64,000 bases of DNA. Source: Ornithodoros turicata. Its lineage: Eukaryota; Arthropoda; Arachnida; Ixodida; Argasidae. A model generated the notes under the pieces. That model saw only the letters and a program-made list of their open reading frames with translations. It searched no databases and was not told the origin of the DNA. Position numbers and translations under genes: made by a program. The DNA lies in the NCBI RefSeq assembly GCF_037126465.1, contig NC_088204.1, positions 68,695,807 to 68,759,806 of the forward strand, given 5' to 3'. Shown here one piece after another: positions 46,332-57,063 of this stretch; position 1 is the first letter of the stretch, and the number at the start of each line of letters is the position of its first letter.

Positions 46332-46465
46332 CATACTTGTGGCAGAGTAGCGCCGGAAAAGACACGCACACAGAGGAGAACAAACAAACAAGCGCTTTGC
46401 AGAAAAAAGCGTTAGTTAGTTCTCTGTGTCCGTGTCTTTTCCGGCGCTACTCTGCCACAAGTATG
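46332..46465. repeat. Near-perfect hairpin, 134 bp
   Basis: Left arm catacttgtggcagagtagc, gccggaaaagacacg-acacagag pairs with the right arm with about one mismatch in 43 bp. An inner imperfect stem (gaacaaacaaacaagcgct with agcgttagttagttc) extends the fold to a small loop. Confidence 0.75.
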
Positions 46466-46950
46466 AAGGAGCAGTTGGAGTAAGAAGTAAAATCTGGTGC
46501 ATCGCGATCTGCGGTTGGTGTACCATCAACAAGTAGTGAGTGAAGTTTCATGTTTCGCGATCATGGGGTGAACATAATAGTGGAAGAAGGACCTTACCTT
46601 CCTCCTTCGTGCATGTGTAAGCGTCTTCCAGACGAACAGACATCAAGAGGCGAGCAGGGGGTTGTCAACAACTACTACATGAGTGACGATCGGATGAGGT
46701 GATTCACAGCCACAATTGCGGTACCATACCACAGTGCATGTGGATTAATATATGAGTGGGATGACGATGAAAAAGATGACACATACACACTCGCACGCAC
46801 ACATGACACACGCAAATGAGGTATCACTCACGCGGGTGCGTCGTAACTGTTGGGGCAGGATGTCAAGCAGTACAGTGCGAAATACAAAATTGCGAAACAT
46901 CGTTACAGGATCCTCCTCACTATGAGGCCACTCGTTATTCCATTTCGCTA

Positions 46951-47036
46951 CATTACCGGCAGCAACAGAGTGGAGTATCGCCCAAGGCGATGAAACTTCT
47001 TACTCATCATCATTCAAATAAAATTGTTGTTTGTCG
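46951..47036 (+). mobile_element. LINE 3' end (family B), diverged copy
   Basis: attaccggcagcaacagagt, ggagtatcgcccaaggcgat, gaaactt, then aaataaaattgttgtttg. Same block order as 8592-8671. Confidence 0.4.
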
Positions 47037-47292
47037 TCAAAAATACTGGATCGAAAACGAAAATATAACTAACTAACTAATCATTGTTTTGCTTCGAACA
47101 CAAACAAACCAGCACAGGCTCGCTAGGATGAGTGGTATCACGAATGAGCCACTTTTAATCATTCAGATATCAAGCTGTCTCGTATCTTGAGGCTCCTTAG
47201 TGCCAAAACTGGGCTCACACTGATTTATGTATGTATAACTGTGCACGTTTTCTGAGAAGGGTAATGGCTCGCCCTGGCTTTGCTTGTTGTCC

Positions 47293-47342
47293 CTAGAGTC
47301 ACTAAATAAGCTACGCTTATTTAGCTTATTTGGTGACTCTAG
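47293..47342. repeat. Small palindrome
   Basis: ctagagtcactaaataagct pairs with agcttatttggtgactctag, one mismatch in 20 bp. Flanking ttgtccc words occur on both sides in direct orientation. Confidence 0.6.
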
Positions 47343-49016
47343 TTGTCCCCAGGCAAGACCGGCGCAAAATGATGGTCAGCAAGGCAACTGTTCTACAAGC
47401 CCACGTGGTGAGTATTCACCCCTATAATGGGGTTCCTTAACGGTAACTGAGATGTGTCCATAGGCGGAGAGGCACGATAGAACCAGCGTGCATATGTTTT
47501 GTGAACATGTAGACAGCGTCCTAATCCAATAACACCATTGTTTGTGTTTCAGTCGTTACGCGAAAGGGCTACAGCAAAAAGTAACAAAGAGATGATGATG
47601 TTATGAATAGATGAAGCTTTCGGAATTGGACATGCAAGTACGTCTGCGATCAGTTTAAAATTCGTTTTTGTAAAAGGACTACATCACTGTCAAGAGCAAC
47701 AGTATTCGTGAAACGTAAGTAGCAGGAACGTAGTCGCACGGCAAGTATTTCCGTATAGTCTCCGCACCGCTGGCCGTGTATATGTAATCGTAATTTACAT
47801 AAGTCACGACTCGTGACTCATCTAATCAGTCAACAATGCAAGGGATTGGAATTTAGGTGGACCACAATCATCTCTACAGATAAGGAAAATTACAAAGAGT
47901 CTTCTACAGCTCTCCACAAGACAACTACTCACGAGCCCATCACGTATTCGTCTCCCTCGACATCCCAGCGCCAAAACAATCCGAACGGCCGTGTAAGCGA
48001 AACCACCACTGCCTCACAATCTTCCGAACTTCAACCACAGCAAAATGATAGCTCGAGTTCTTCTCCTCCAGAGTGGGAATATTCTTCACGACGCTCAGCC
48101 GAACAAACGATCCCACCGTTTCCTCCCTAAGAAATCTCCCTTTCTTGAATGCTTTTCCTTAATGCATTTTTGTGGACACTGACCAGAATCTACTGCACCC
48201 TCCTTTCCCAGGCCGTCCATCTGTCTCTGCTGTCGGTGTGTAGATACATAAAAAAGTCTGCCAGTGCACAGTCTAGCAATATCGGACGATACGACGACGT
48301 TTCGGATTCCTACGGATGCTACTTAGGAAGAAAGGAAACCCAAATGGGGGTAGCGATGTTTGTCTTCATTTGTCACCCAGTCTTGACGATACGTTTGCCT
48401 GGTATTGGTTTTCGAACAGGGGATTCTGATATGCGTGCTTGTGTTCCTGTTGGAGCAGGGGGATGGTCGCCTGGTTAATGGGTTGACGTCGCACAAGAGG
48501 AAGATGAGATTGTGTTTGCACTAGGGGGATTTATCGATTAGGGAATATAGTGATAGGGAGGAGGTGTGATTAGATTGGGACAGTACTGGTGGAGTAGGCT
48601 GGAAGAATGATGGAGGAGCTCCTGTGTTCATCGTCTTGGCCTTGACGCAGCTACGTAGCGTAGAGTTGTTTCGCATGAACCTGTCTGTTACCGCTCAGAA
48701 TGTCAACCTGGTGCGCTAACGACAGTTTTGCTTCTTCACAGATTCCGCTTGTTGACTTTCTGCCTAGCGCTGATGCGATTACAAGTGACTGGGTTTTTGA
48801 GAAGGGTTGAGGATTGGGCTAGTTGGTATTGAGACACCTGAACTGAGAGTGCACTGTGAAGCTACACTGTGAAGAACAATGTAGGTTTTGTCCGTGTTTC
48901 TTGCGGTCTCAGTTCAGACGGGCTTTGAGCCAAGAATGTGGTCCTTGGCTTTGTGAAAGAACGCTTCAGATATTCGCGTTTTGCATGACCTGTAGGTGAC
49001 GCATCTAAACTTCAAC
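47343..49016. other. No confident gene
   Basis: A Ser/Thr/Pro-rich frame at 47813-48130 follows an acceptor-like ctctacag, and a second frame at 48210-48330 follows tttcccag. They encode STSQRQNNPNGRVSETTT and YDDVSDSYGCY-type segments, but no domain or consistent reading frame links them. Confidence 0.3.
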
Positions 49017-49118
49017 ATGGCGGACGTGTCCAGGTTGTCGCTTGGTTTCGATTTCGACCCTCAATGTGAGAGGGCGAAGGAGCACAGTGCCGCCTCATGC
49101 GTAGAAGATGAGCTTTAA
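49017..49118 (+). CDS. Short frame starting MADVSRLSLG
   Basis: ATG in excellent context (ttcaacATGGCGGAC) opens MADVSRLSLG-FDFDPQCERA-KEHSAASCVE-DEL, then TAA. The start and acidic composition look like a true N-terminus, and a CRE-like ggtgacgc lies 25 bp upstream. It is either a very short protein or a first exon whose donor is not obvious (TGC|GTAGAAG is possible). About 100 bp downstream a strong acceptor (cttttaatctttttccag) precedes another open segment. No family is recognised. Confidence 0.28.
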   Translation: MADVSRLSLGFDFDPQCERAKEHSAASCVEDEL

Positions 49119-50540
49119 GTTGCGGAAACAAAACAAAAACGGGTCAAAATGTGTCGGGTGTCTCAATCGGAACTGCACTTATCTTGGGTTGCATTTTCTG
49201 TTTTCTTTTAATCTTTTTCCAGGACGCAAGAGGCGATAGTGTGCTCTTTCACCCTCTCACATTGGGGGTGAAGGAAAGACACGTCTCCGAAGATGCGCAA
49301 TGCACACACACACAAAAAAAAGGTGTTCCTTCACGATTTTTTTTTGCGGACGATCTATCGAACGGATTTTTGTTCTGAAAGCGGCTCCGGTATCAGGTAA
49401 CCGAAGGGACCAGATGTTCTCACTGTGACAACTTTGTAGCTTTTATAATTAAAAAGTTAATTATTGAAAGTTAATTAAGACATTGCCTTAGGAGTTTGCT
49501 AATGCCCTCCTAAAGAGTGGCCTTCAGCATATGCTATATTGCGATTGATTTGATCTCGGATAAAGTGATATATGTAGTTTAAAAAAGTATGTTCGCATTT
49601 AGCTGGGGCACCCTGTATGTGATGACTGAAGAAGTTCCGACTTTCAAGTGCACACTGGGAAAACAGAATCTCACCACATAACATTTTTTTATTTTCGTTT
49701 CAGCTTAGGTGTGTTAAGAGGTGTGCACTTCTGCTTTTAAACAAATCAGGGAAGATAAAGTTATTGTTCTCGACTACGATTGGTTCTGAGCGTCTTATGC
49801 CGTGAACTTCTCTTTCCAGAGTGTGCGATTGCCTGAGGAGTAGGTTCGGAGGCATATGCACTCAGCGTATTGAACATATCGGCATAGACAACGTCTCCTG
49901 CAATGTACATAATCTCGCAAGACAACCATCTTCGTGGTTATTCTACCATTGTCTTAAGTTGCTGCATGTGGTACTTGCATCGTTTATCATGGTGTCCTGG
50001 GCATATTCTCCCGCGAGAGAACGCGGGGAAGACAGATACCTGCTCTTTTTCTGTAGAAGAACCCACAGGAGAAGCGAGGAATATCGGAACGCGTAACTGG
50101 TGGAATGTGTCTTACTTTTGTCTAATGGTTCCTGTTGCCATGCCTACGAGTTGGTCTGTTTATGGGTGTCTGCGTGAAGGGTTCTGATGCGCCATTTATC
50201 ACGACACGGCCGTCCGTTTTTCTGGTGCAACACTGCGTGCGGCTTCGATCGAGTGTGTGCAGATTGCTATATGACATGTGCACAACCATCTGTCTTTCGT
50301 ATATTGTATCTGTTTCTGCGGGCACGCGTACTGTAGTAGTGATTACATGTATAAGGTTGGGTAGTACATTGAAAACCAATGCTGCATTTTAGAAGAAATT
50401 GGTTTTGAGAAAGCGGACGCTGCTGTGCATAGAAGTATGTTTGGGTTCGACGGGAAAGAGAGAGAAAAATAAAAAGGAAAGTGTGGTGCTCACGAAGAGG
50501 TCCAGCCACCGTGGTTTGCGTAATTGGGCAGGAGACCCCA
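49119..50540. other. No confident gene; one CAGGGTG terminus
   Basis: caccctgta at 49606-49614 is an isolated terminus of the CAGGGTG family. Frames on both strands at 49821-50674 lack domains. Confidence 0.35.
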
Positions 50541-51280
50541 CATTCTAAGGAAAAAAAAGTTGAACTTTCTACCCGAGTGGGTAGAACTGAGTTGTACTCA
50601 AATGAGTACAGCTGAAAGGGCACAAACGTTTCAACTGGTATGAGTAGAATTAGTAGCACAACAGTTGTGCTCAAAACAGTTCAACCGTCATTATAACATA
50701 GTTATATATACAATTTGAAAAAACCTGTCTGTCGGCATCCAAGCGCGAATCCATCCAAGCGCGAATCCATCCATCCACACGACTGCAGCTTGAGCTGCTA
50801 GTGCTACCAAGCAGCTAGTGGGCAGCGTGCTGTTATGTTGCACGAGCGGTTTGCCTGCGCGTGCCGACGGATAGGACTGCACGTAATTTAGACTTCCTTG
50901 CGTTCTTTTAACGTTCCGGAAATCTCCGATATACGGTGCTGGAAGCAACGTATAGTCTACTTCACCGCACTTCTACCGTCCCTGCCGTGTTTGAACCTGC
51001 GACCTGGAGCTCAGCAAGCCAACACGTTACCGACTAAGCTATCGAGGCCTTCCTTTTCTTTCCTCTCAAAAGAAAGAAACTACCGAGGCCGGCGTTGGCC
51101 ATGCCAACTGCGGCCTTGCTTTATAGGTGGGGAGACGACTGGGGAAAGGGAAGCTGCCGCTTATACTCAGAGAGGAGAACGCACGCGCCGGTTCAAAGCG
51201 GTCCGTACAAATACTGTCGTTCTACGCGCATGGGTAGTAGAACCATCCTTGGAAGAATTCTACCTTTTTTTCTTAGAGTG
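50541..51280. mobile_element. MITE of the CACTCTAAG family, 740 bp
   Basis: The left end cattctaaggaaaaaaaagt and right end (minus strand) cactctaagaaaaaaaggta are inverted. The right subterminal region (cgcttatactcag, gtcgttctac, ctaccttttttt) matches 1-196. A decayed tRNA-like block lies inside at 50979-51049. No transposase is present. Confidence 0.5.
50979..51049 (-). mobile_element. tRNA-like SINE head (decayed)
   Basis: The minus strand reads ggcctcgatagcttagtcgg, taacgtgttggcttgc, tgagctccaggtcgcaggtt, caaacacggcagg. A-box (tagcttagtcgg) and B-box (ggttcaaac) positions are right for a tRNA of about 71 nt, but the acceptor ends do not pair well. It is best read as a tRNA-derived repeat, not a tRNA gene. 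Confidence 0.45.
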
Positions 51281-51397
51281 TAGAAATCACGCACATGCAT
51301 GGTCCCAGATAATTCATCAACCAGTTGCCCATAAAAGCCGCACAAACGCCCGCAGGATACGCTGCAAGATATGTGCGGTGTCTTCTGTTACTTTATA

Positions 51398-52166
51398 CAG
51401 CCGACCCGCGTTTATCCGGACGGTTTCGTATCCTGTGAAAATGTCCGGATAGCGGGGGAACCGGATAAGTGAAACACGAAAATCCAGAGTGATCCTAAAG
51501 GACATCTTTATTGACCATTACACAGAAAATTGTCCATTGTCATCTGTTTCATTCAAATGCACGCATCCAGTTCTGGCAAACCTTTGCGAATGGCATTGAC
51601 TTGCGAAATATTGTTCTGTTGCTCGCAAAATAATAGCGCTGTTCTCAGTGCCGCCCGCGCATCTATTCTACCATCATTTTCTACCATCACAGCTGGTGCA
51701 TCCACGCTTTCATCATCAGATTCCCCTTGAACACTGTCGGAAGCGACGACACTGACGATGTCGTCATCTATGATTGCAGCGCAGGGATCTTCGTTGCGGA
51801 CCTTCTCATTCTGAAATGACGAGATTGCTCAGTGGATTACTTTTGTGTAACGTGCAAAGTCGGAAAGGGAGAAAATACTTCCTAGCAACACCGTCTTTTT
51901 GTCACTAAAAAGAAGGCCACGACCAGGGTTCTGGACCTCGCTTTACTAGGTGTGGGCTTAGTGTCATTCCTGGACAATGACCGGATAACTGATGCCGATT
52001 GTAGGGTATTGGTCACTTCGGTTCCCTGGAATTCTCGTCCGAGTCCAGAAGCTGAAGTCCGGATAAACGACGGCGAAATACATAGGGAGAAATCCGTCCC
52101 CACGCTTTTTTGTCCGGATAGCGCAGGATCCGGATGAGTGAAGTCCGGATAAACGCGGGTCGACTG
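51398..52166 (-). mobile_element. Deleted Tigger/pogo DNA transposon
   Basis: Terminal inverted repeats CAGCCGACCCGCGTTTATCC-GGAC (left) and CAGTCGACCCGCGTTTATCC-GGAC (right, minus strand) bound 769 bp. TA lies before the left end; the right flank is TG, one change from TA. Extra tccggat words (51440, 52048, 52120) lie inside both ends. Only the last part of the transposase survives (51553-51810, minus strand), joined to the 5' non-coding region, so the copy is an internally deleted, non-autonomous derivative. TIR style and the C-terminal peptide fit the Tigger branch of pogo. Confidence 0.8.
51553..51810 (-). pseudogene. C-terminal exon of a Tigger-like transposase
   Basis: The minus strand has an acceptor-like ctcgtcatttcag at 51811 followed by 86 codons to a TGA: NEKVRNEDPC, an acidic linker (IIDDDIVSVVASDS, GESDDESVDAPAV), then RIDARAALRTALLFCEQQNN, ISQVNAIRKGLPELDACI. 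The acidic linker followed by an ALRTALLFCEQQ-type helix and a short end is typical of the C-terminus of Tigger/jerky transposases, after the DDE domain. A tttatt word just beyond the stop is AATAAA on the minus strand. The catalytic and CENP-B-type DNA-binding parts are gone. The family comes from memory and is not verified by search. Confidence 0.65.
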
Positions 52167-55100
52167 TGTACTTGACCGAACAACAGATAGCTGGAGTTGT
52201 TGGTGATGGGTCATGTTGAGGGAAACAGCGCCAAGACAGCTTTGGACTACGCCGCTGTATGGCTTCTGCTCCTCTGTCCGCCATATTCTTCGCGCAGTTT
52301 GACGTTAGCCGCGTCAGGTCCTGAAACCCACGGTTCTGGATAAACTTGGACCTATATATTCTTCGCTGAGAAGGCCAACTATGAAAGCGAAGCGAACCAT
52401 GTTCCTAAACGGAGAGTGCGAAAAATGTTACCCTGTCTATGTACATCCTATGCCAGAACCTGCGCAATGAATTAAAAAAAAAGTGCTGTTATGATTTGGA
52501 TTACGAGGTGTGTCGCCTAAGCTTTTATTAAAGCTACTCTACGGAAGTACCCAAGCGAACGAACGGACGCCAGAGCAGACCTCCTAGGTGCTGCCTCAGT
52601 GCATACGTATTATACTGTCATCACTTCTATCCGAAAACCAACGAAACCAATGACACGCTTTTTCTGTTTGTAAATAGTTACCGTATAGTCATAACCGCAA
52701 TAGGTTCTAGGACCAAGCTCTGTAAGATCGCGATATACGATTCGATCCGAATGGTTATTAAATATATTCTGATCTCTATACGAACTGAACTCGAATTGTT
52801 TGTGAACAACATATAACATACTTCTCTTTGTATTAAGTGCCTGCTTCAGTTTATATTTGATAATTGATAACTCCTGGTTTTACGTCGCCAGAAAACTGAT
52901 GACATCACTGCGGTCGGTCTGTGGATGATTTTTTTTTTGTTTACGTGTGCCGTAATCTTCCTACATGGCACACTGTATTTAACGTCCTTTCCCGGAAGAT
53001 GCCGCGTCTAATTGTACCCTGCCACCAAGTTGCCTGCGTCCTCGGCCGGGTTCGGAAACGCAACCTGCTTCGCAGTGTATGACAAAAAGGCTGGACGCAT
53101 GTAACTGGACGCTCTGCAGTAGTGCTAACTTTGTGGAGCTCCTGATTCGTTCCCGAATTCGTACTCGTTCTTAGTTCATGAAGAATGATGATGATGATGA
53201 TGATGATAAGAGAAAAGAAATGGAGATGTGAGCCCGATCGCTGCGGGACGAGCTACTCCAGGTCTAGTAACGAAAAAAAAAAAAGAATTGAAGAAACTTT
53301 TTCGTGCCTCCATAAAGTTTACAGCTTCTCCTAAGTCACTGAGACATTTTATTTATGCACTCCCAGCTCACTTAATCCCACATCCCTCCACTGCGCGACG
53401 CAACCCCACCTCCACAAAACAAACCCTAGACACACCTGAACACCGGAAACAAATAATACACAGGCACACACGCACACCCTCGAACCCAGCAGACCTCCTG
53501 CGGAGTCTTTACCCGTATCCAGACGGCGCTACGATCGCCTGGGGAGCTACAAATTTCGTCTCCCGGCGTCCTCTAGCAGCCCAACAGCGAAAGGACCTTG
53601 CTACAGCGAGGAAAGAAAAACGCAGAGGGGAAAGGAAAACCGCGAGAAGCAGCTAAGGGTCGTTAATTCGTCGAGCAACCACGGGTCCCCACCCAAGTTC
53701 CCATTAAGGATGTTGGAAGCAAGGCACGCATCGAGCAGAGTATCATATAAGATGGTCACGTGTGAGCTTGCCTGTTATACGGCACCTACCAAGATTACAG
53801 TGCTTAAGTGGAGAGAGGGCAGAGAAGGTGCAAGGAGGTGGCTTCTAATGGTCGCGGAACCGCGAAGCGAAACAACGTGGATGCGTAGGAAGGAACGCAA
53901 TTCTGCGTACTGCGTCTAGGGGAGGGGGAATATGTAGAGAATGTAGAGAGAATGTAGAGAATAATAGAGAAGTGGCGTTCTGCTGTGTCTAATTAACCCA
54001 ACTGTACAAACGACATGCTTTTTTAAAGATATTCTCTTCGAATTTATCAAATAGCCAGAACTGACCAATGGCGATCAGCGAATAGATCTCTACTCCAGAA
54101 ACGTCACCATGACGTTGGTAGGCAGACTGAAACTGAAACAAATCGAAAGGGGAGGGCTAGGTTCCACGAATGGGTACTTGTTCGCTGCATCCTATCGAAA
54201 GAAATGTAGGACCGAAGGTCTCGTCCCTTTCAGAAACCATCGTAATCGCCTCAAGACCATGGCTTTCAGCTTTGAGCATAGTTCAGCTCTACCAAGTTGG
54301 TGGCGCTATCCAACACTATGACGTCATTTGTTTACAAACAGGGAGAGGTCTATTCAGGACAAGGAAGATTCTCATCATGATTACTTCCTCCTGGAAGGAA
54401 AATTGCCATGGCCAACCTCTCCCTTCTCAAAATGGGAAACGCTCTATCTTTCAACTGTCGATTGCAAGCGAAATAGTGCGACGTAATCGTGACGTAGATG
54501 TGTCATACAGGACGACGTGAGCACACACCCTCTGCTTCTATCACCTATCACCCAAGAACGCACACCGTTTTACAGACCGATGTCTTGCTCGAGAACTGTG
54601 GTTCGACGTGTTGTAACAGAAGACACATAGACACATCTTGTAACAGAAGGCACGACATAGGACAACCCTGGTGACCAGAATAAGTGACAAATTCGTTATG
54701 TGTCCCGAGGATTACGAGCTGCATGTACGCGTCATTACACAGTTTAGGACGCGAGTTAAACGTTACACTCATGACGGGAACCTCCGGGCTGGATGTTTCC
54801 GTACTCCTTGTGGAGTTCTCCAGCTCAGTGGATCGTGCCATTGCTGTCCTATTCTAATTCCAGCTACTATCTACGGTGCGTTCGCATTTATTTCGTACAA
54901 CACCATGAAACCCCATTCTTTGTCTTGTTGCAGTATTGCAGGGGTCTTAAACTCCGGCGGCACCGAGTTACCTAAGTTACTATGTGGCCCGAGCAATTCT
55001 GGATGTCGAACAGAAGGAAGCTTCACCCTCAAAAACTCCAATGCAGAATTACAAATAACATCATATTTTCAAGCATTGTTTTTACCCTTGCATGACGTAG

Positions 55101-55240
55101 TGTGGCGTAGCCTTGTCCATATTAGGCTGCACGTACGTGTGCGTATGAGCACTTTTATTGCTAATGAAGCTCAACAGGCTACGGCCACAGCAATCAGGCA
55201 TTCGAGTGCGAGCACGAATGACCACGCTGGTAAACAGATA
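52167..55240. other. No confident gene; GAT microsatellite
   Basis: (gat)8 at about 53187-53210 and agaatgtag repeats at 53935-53965. The basic 142-codon plus frame at 53228-53656 (ending in an Arg/Lys-rich tail) and the 222-codon frame at 54671-55339 have no recognised domain. The latter runs into the CCATATTGG array, which argues for chance. Confidence 0.35.
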
Positions 55241-55497
55241 CCCAAGCAGCACAAAATATTGGACCCATATTGGCTGGTCATTGGCGATACGGGTCCAATA
55301 TGGGACCCGTTTCGCCAAGATTTTCCCCATATTGGCTGAAAATGGGCAATATGGGCCCCATATTGCCCAGTTTCAGCCAATATGGGGAAAATCCTGGCAA
55401 TATGGGCCCCATATTGCCCACTTTGAGCCAATATTGGGAAAACCTTGGGAATATGGGCCCCATATTGCACGCGTACACACCATATTGACTGAACAGG
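55241..55497. repeat. CCATATTGG tandem array, preceded by CCCAAGCAGCAC
   Basis: Starts with CCCAAGCAGCAC and continues as ten or so imperfect units of ccatattgg / ccaatatgg separated by gggc, gaaaat and similar spacers (gggcaatatgggccccatat, tgcccagtttcagcc). All frames are open here because the repeat lacks stops, which produces long spurious peptides on both strands. Confidence 0.65.
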
Positions 55498-55587
55498 GTA
55501 CGTAGCCGTGTTGTACAAATGCCCAAGCAGCACGGCAAGATTGAACGTTGAAGCGTGTGAAATACCCTATTCACTACATCGTTACAT

Positions 55588-55707
55588 TCAACAACTGCCC
55601 GCAGATGATACACATTGTTCGAAACAGTCAACGTACTTGGCATTCCCAACGTAAAGTTCGCTAGAGTTCGACACCTCAACATTCCACGTCTTGAAAGTCG
55701 CCGCCAT
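55588..55707 (-). CDS. Candidate first coding exon (starts MAATFKTWNV)
   Basis: On the minus strand ATG in gaagATGGCGGCG opens MAATFKTWNV-EVSNSSELYV-GNAKYVDCFE-QCVSSAGSC before TGA. The likely coding part is shorter: a donor at 55636 (GCCAA|GTACGTT) or near 55610 (CAAT|GTGTATC) would end the exon. The start lies on a YY1-like aagatggcggc and is 126 bp from an oppositely directed ATG across a segment with an NRF-1 palindrome. The amino-acid sequence looks protein-like but I do not recognise the family. Downstream exons lie below 55.24 kb or outside the window. Confidence 0.42.
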   Translation of the reverse strand: MAATFKTWNVEVSNSSELYVGNAKYVDCFEQCVSSAGSC

Positions 55708-55833
55708 CTTCCTTCGCGATGCCAATGCCAATCGGTCGAGCCGACTGTGAGCAAGCGAGTTGTTTGAGCGTAATCACGCGTCCTACAACTAATGCGCATG
55801 CGCGACAGCCCGAACGGACGTTTCATAGGGCTA
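55708..55833. promoter_or_regulatory. Compact bidirectional promoter with NRF-1 site
   Basis: TGCGCATGCGCG at 55793-55804 is a near-consensus NRF-1 palindrome. Two gccaatcgg/gccaatgcc words near 55720-55735 act as CCAAT-type motifs, and CpG is frequent. Oppositely oriented start codons with Kozak-like context flank it. NRF-1 sites in short divergent promoters often drive nuclear genes for mitochondrial or housekeeping proteins. Confidence 0.5.
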
Positions 55834-55872
55834 AAATGTCGCTGGGTGCTGTAATGGTAACGAAATTGCGGC
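55834..55872 (+). CDS. Candidate first coding exon (MSLGAVMVTKLRQ)
   Basis: ATG in gctaaaATGTCG opens 13 codons, MSLGAVMVTKLRQ, ending at CGGCAG|GTCAAGT, a usable donor with one weak position, phase 0. Hydrophobic and basic residues without acidic ones fit the start of a mitochondrial targeting sequence, in line with the NRF-1 site. This is inference from 13 residues. The next exon would lie above 55.9 kb; none is recognised. Confidence 0.35.
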
Positions 55873-56330
55873 AGGTCAAGTAAAAAACACAATGTTTGAT
55901 AAGAAGGAATGGCTATTCTGTAAAGTTAGGTGATTTCAAGTTGCTGCAAGCAGTGTAAATTGCTCTGGCGTGTGTCCGTCGCCGCCACGAAAGTGTTTCG
56001 CTGCTTTGTATTGTCGGAGCGGGTGTGGAAATTGTTAGTCCACAGAATATTGCAATCCCAATGAAGGCTTCTGAGGGATCTTAGGTATTGGCAGTTCTGT
56101 GGGACTGCTTGTGATCTTCAGCGCGGGCGTAGCACCTGTTCTTCGTTTTTTTTTGTGTTTGGGCAATGTCGTGTTTCTTTCCTTTTTTTCGTTCTTTTTT
56201 TTTTGCAGTGATGTAAACGTGGATCAATTAGATCCGCAGAAATAAAAAAGCAAAAATCATACAAAAGTAGTGAATATTATACAGCATAATGCTTTATTAT
56301 TACACGGGCTCCCCGTAGGTGTTATCACAG

Positions 56331-56513
56331 AAATATTGGCAATATTGGCGCAAAATGGGCTTGCCAATATGGGCAGCCCATATTGGACCAATATGGAGCC
56401 TGGTTGCACTCCCCATATTGGTCCAATATTGGCAGCCCATATTGGGCCAATATTGGCAATCTTGGCAACCCATATGGGTCCAATATTGGACCAATATTGG
56501 CGTGCTGCTTGGG
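56331..56513. repeat. CCAATATTGG array ending in inverted CCCAAGCAGCAC
   Basis: Units such as ccaatattgg, cccatattgg and ggcaatattgg repeat about a dozen times and end in GTGCTGCTTGGG (56502-56513), the reverse complement of the 12-mer that starts the array at 55241. A third 12-mer, without an array, lies at 55522-55533. Confidence 0.65.
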
Positions 56514-57063
56514 TAGCTGCAAAAGCTTACGGAAGAAAGAGCCCCACCAGTCCATCTTTGTTTTGTGGGATATTCGGGTGTCTTATGGTAATTGCCGTCT
56601 CTCTTTTGCTGTGCGGCCTTCCATGATGCAGCCTAGTCCGACAGCTTCATTGTGACGTTCTGTGTCATCTCGTTTGTCAGGGTCCCGCCCTCACCTCGCC
56701 CTCTCACCCCACATGGACATTCCTCTCTTCTTTTTTCAACTTATTTTTCTCTTTCTTTCTCTGTCCTTGTTTGTTCATTTTGTTTGTTTATTAGTTTCTT
56801 TCCAGTTTGTTTTACTTAGTTAGTTTTGGTTACTTTATTTTCTACTTATATTCTTGCGGAAGTGCAAGTCGACATACCGTTTGGCTGACCTTTCCGCCTT
56901 TTTCTTTCTTTTTGTCTTCTAAATATATCCCCCCGCCCCGCCTATTGCGGCCCGCACCTAGATTCGAGCTTGAGGGCCCCTGCAATATTGAAACGTACAG
57001 CGATCCTGTTCCACGGCTGCACAATCCATGCCCACGATTAATACATTGGCCCTGCCGTATACA
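56514..57063. other. No recognised gene; T-rich stretch
   Basis: Pyrimidine-rich low complexity at 56720-56830 (tttctctttctttc and ttgtttgtt-like words). No exon is seen. Confidence 0.4.

Noticed and set aside
47353..47407. Exon-like segment with ATG ATG and donor GTG|GTGAGT
   Set aside because: Two frames equally open, only 18 codons, and it abuts a palindrome; too weak.
50898..51452. 184-codon plus frame
   Set aside because: Covers the right half of a MITE and a tRNA-like block; no domain.
53228..53656. Basic 142-codon plus frame
   Set aside because: Arg/Lys-rich end looks protein-like, but there is no ATG in context, no domain and no splice logic; left unannotated.
54671..55339. Longest open frame in the window (222 codons, plus)
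   Set aside because: No domain, random-like composition, and it runs into the stop-poor CCATATTGG array.
55278..55892. 204-codon minus frame with repeated NMGPI/YWxK units
   Set aside because: The repeated part is the CCATATTGG array read through; it also crosses the divergent promoter.
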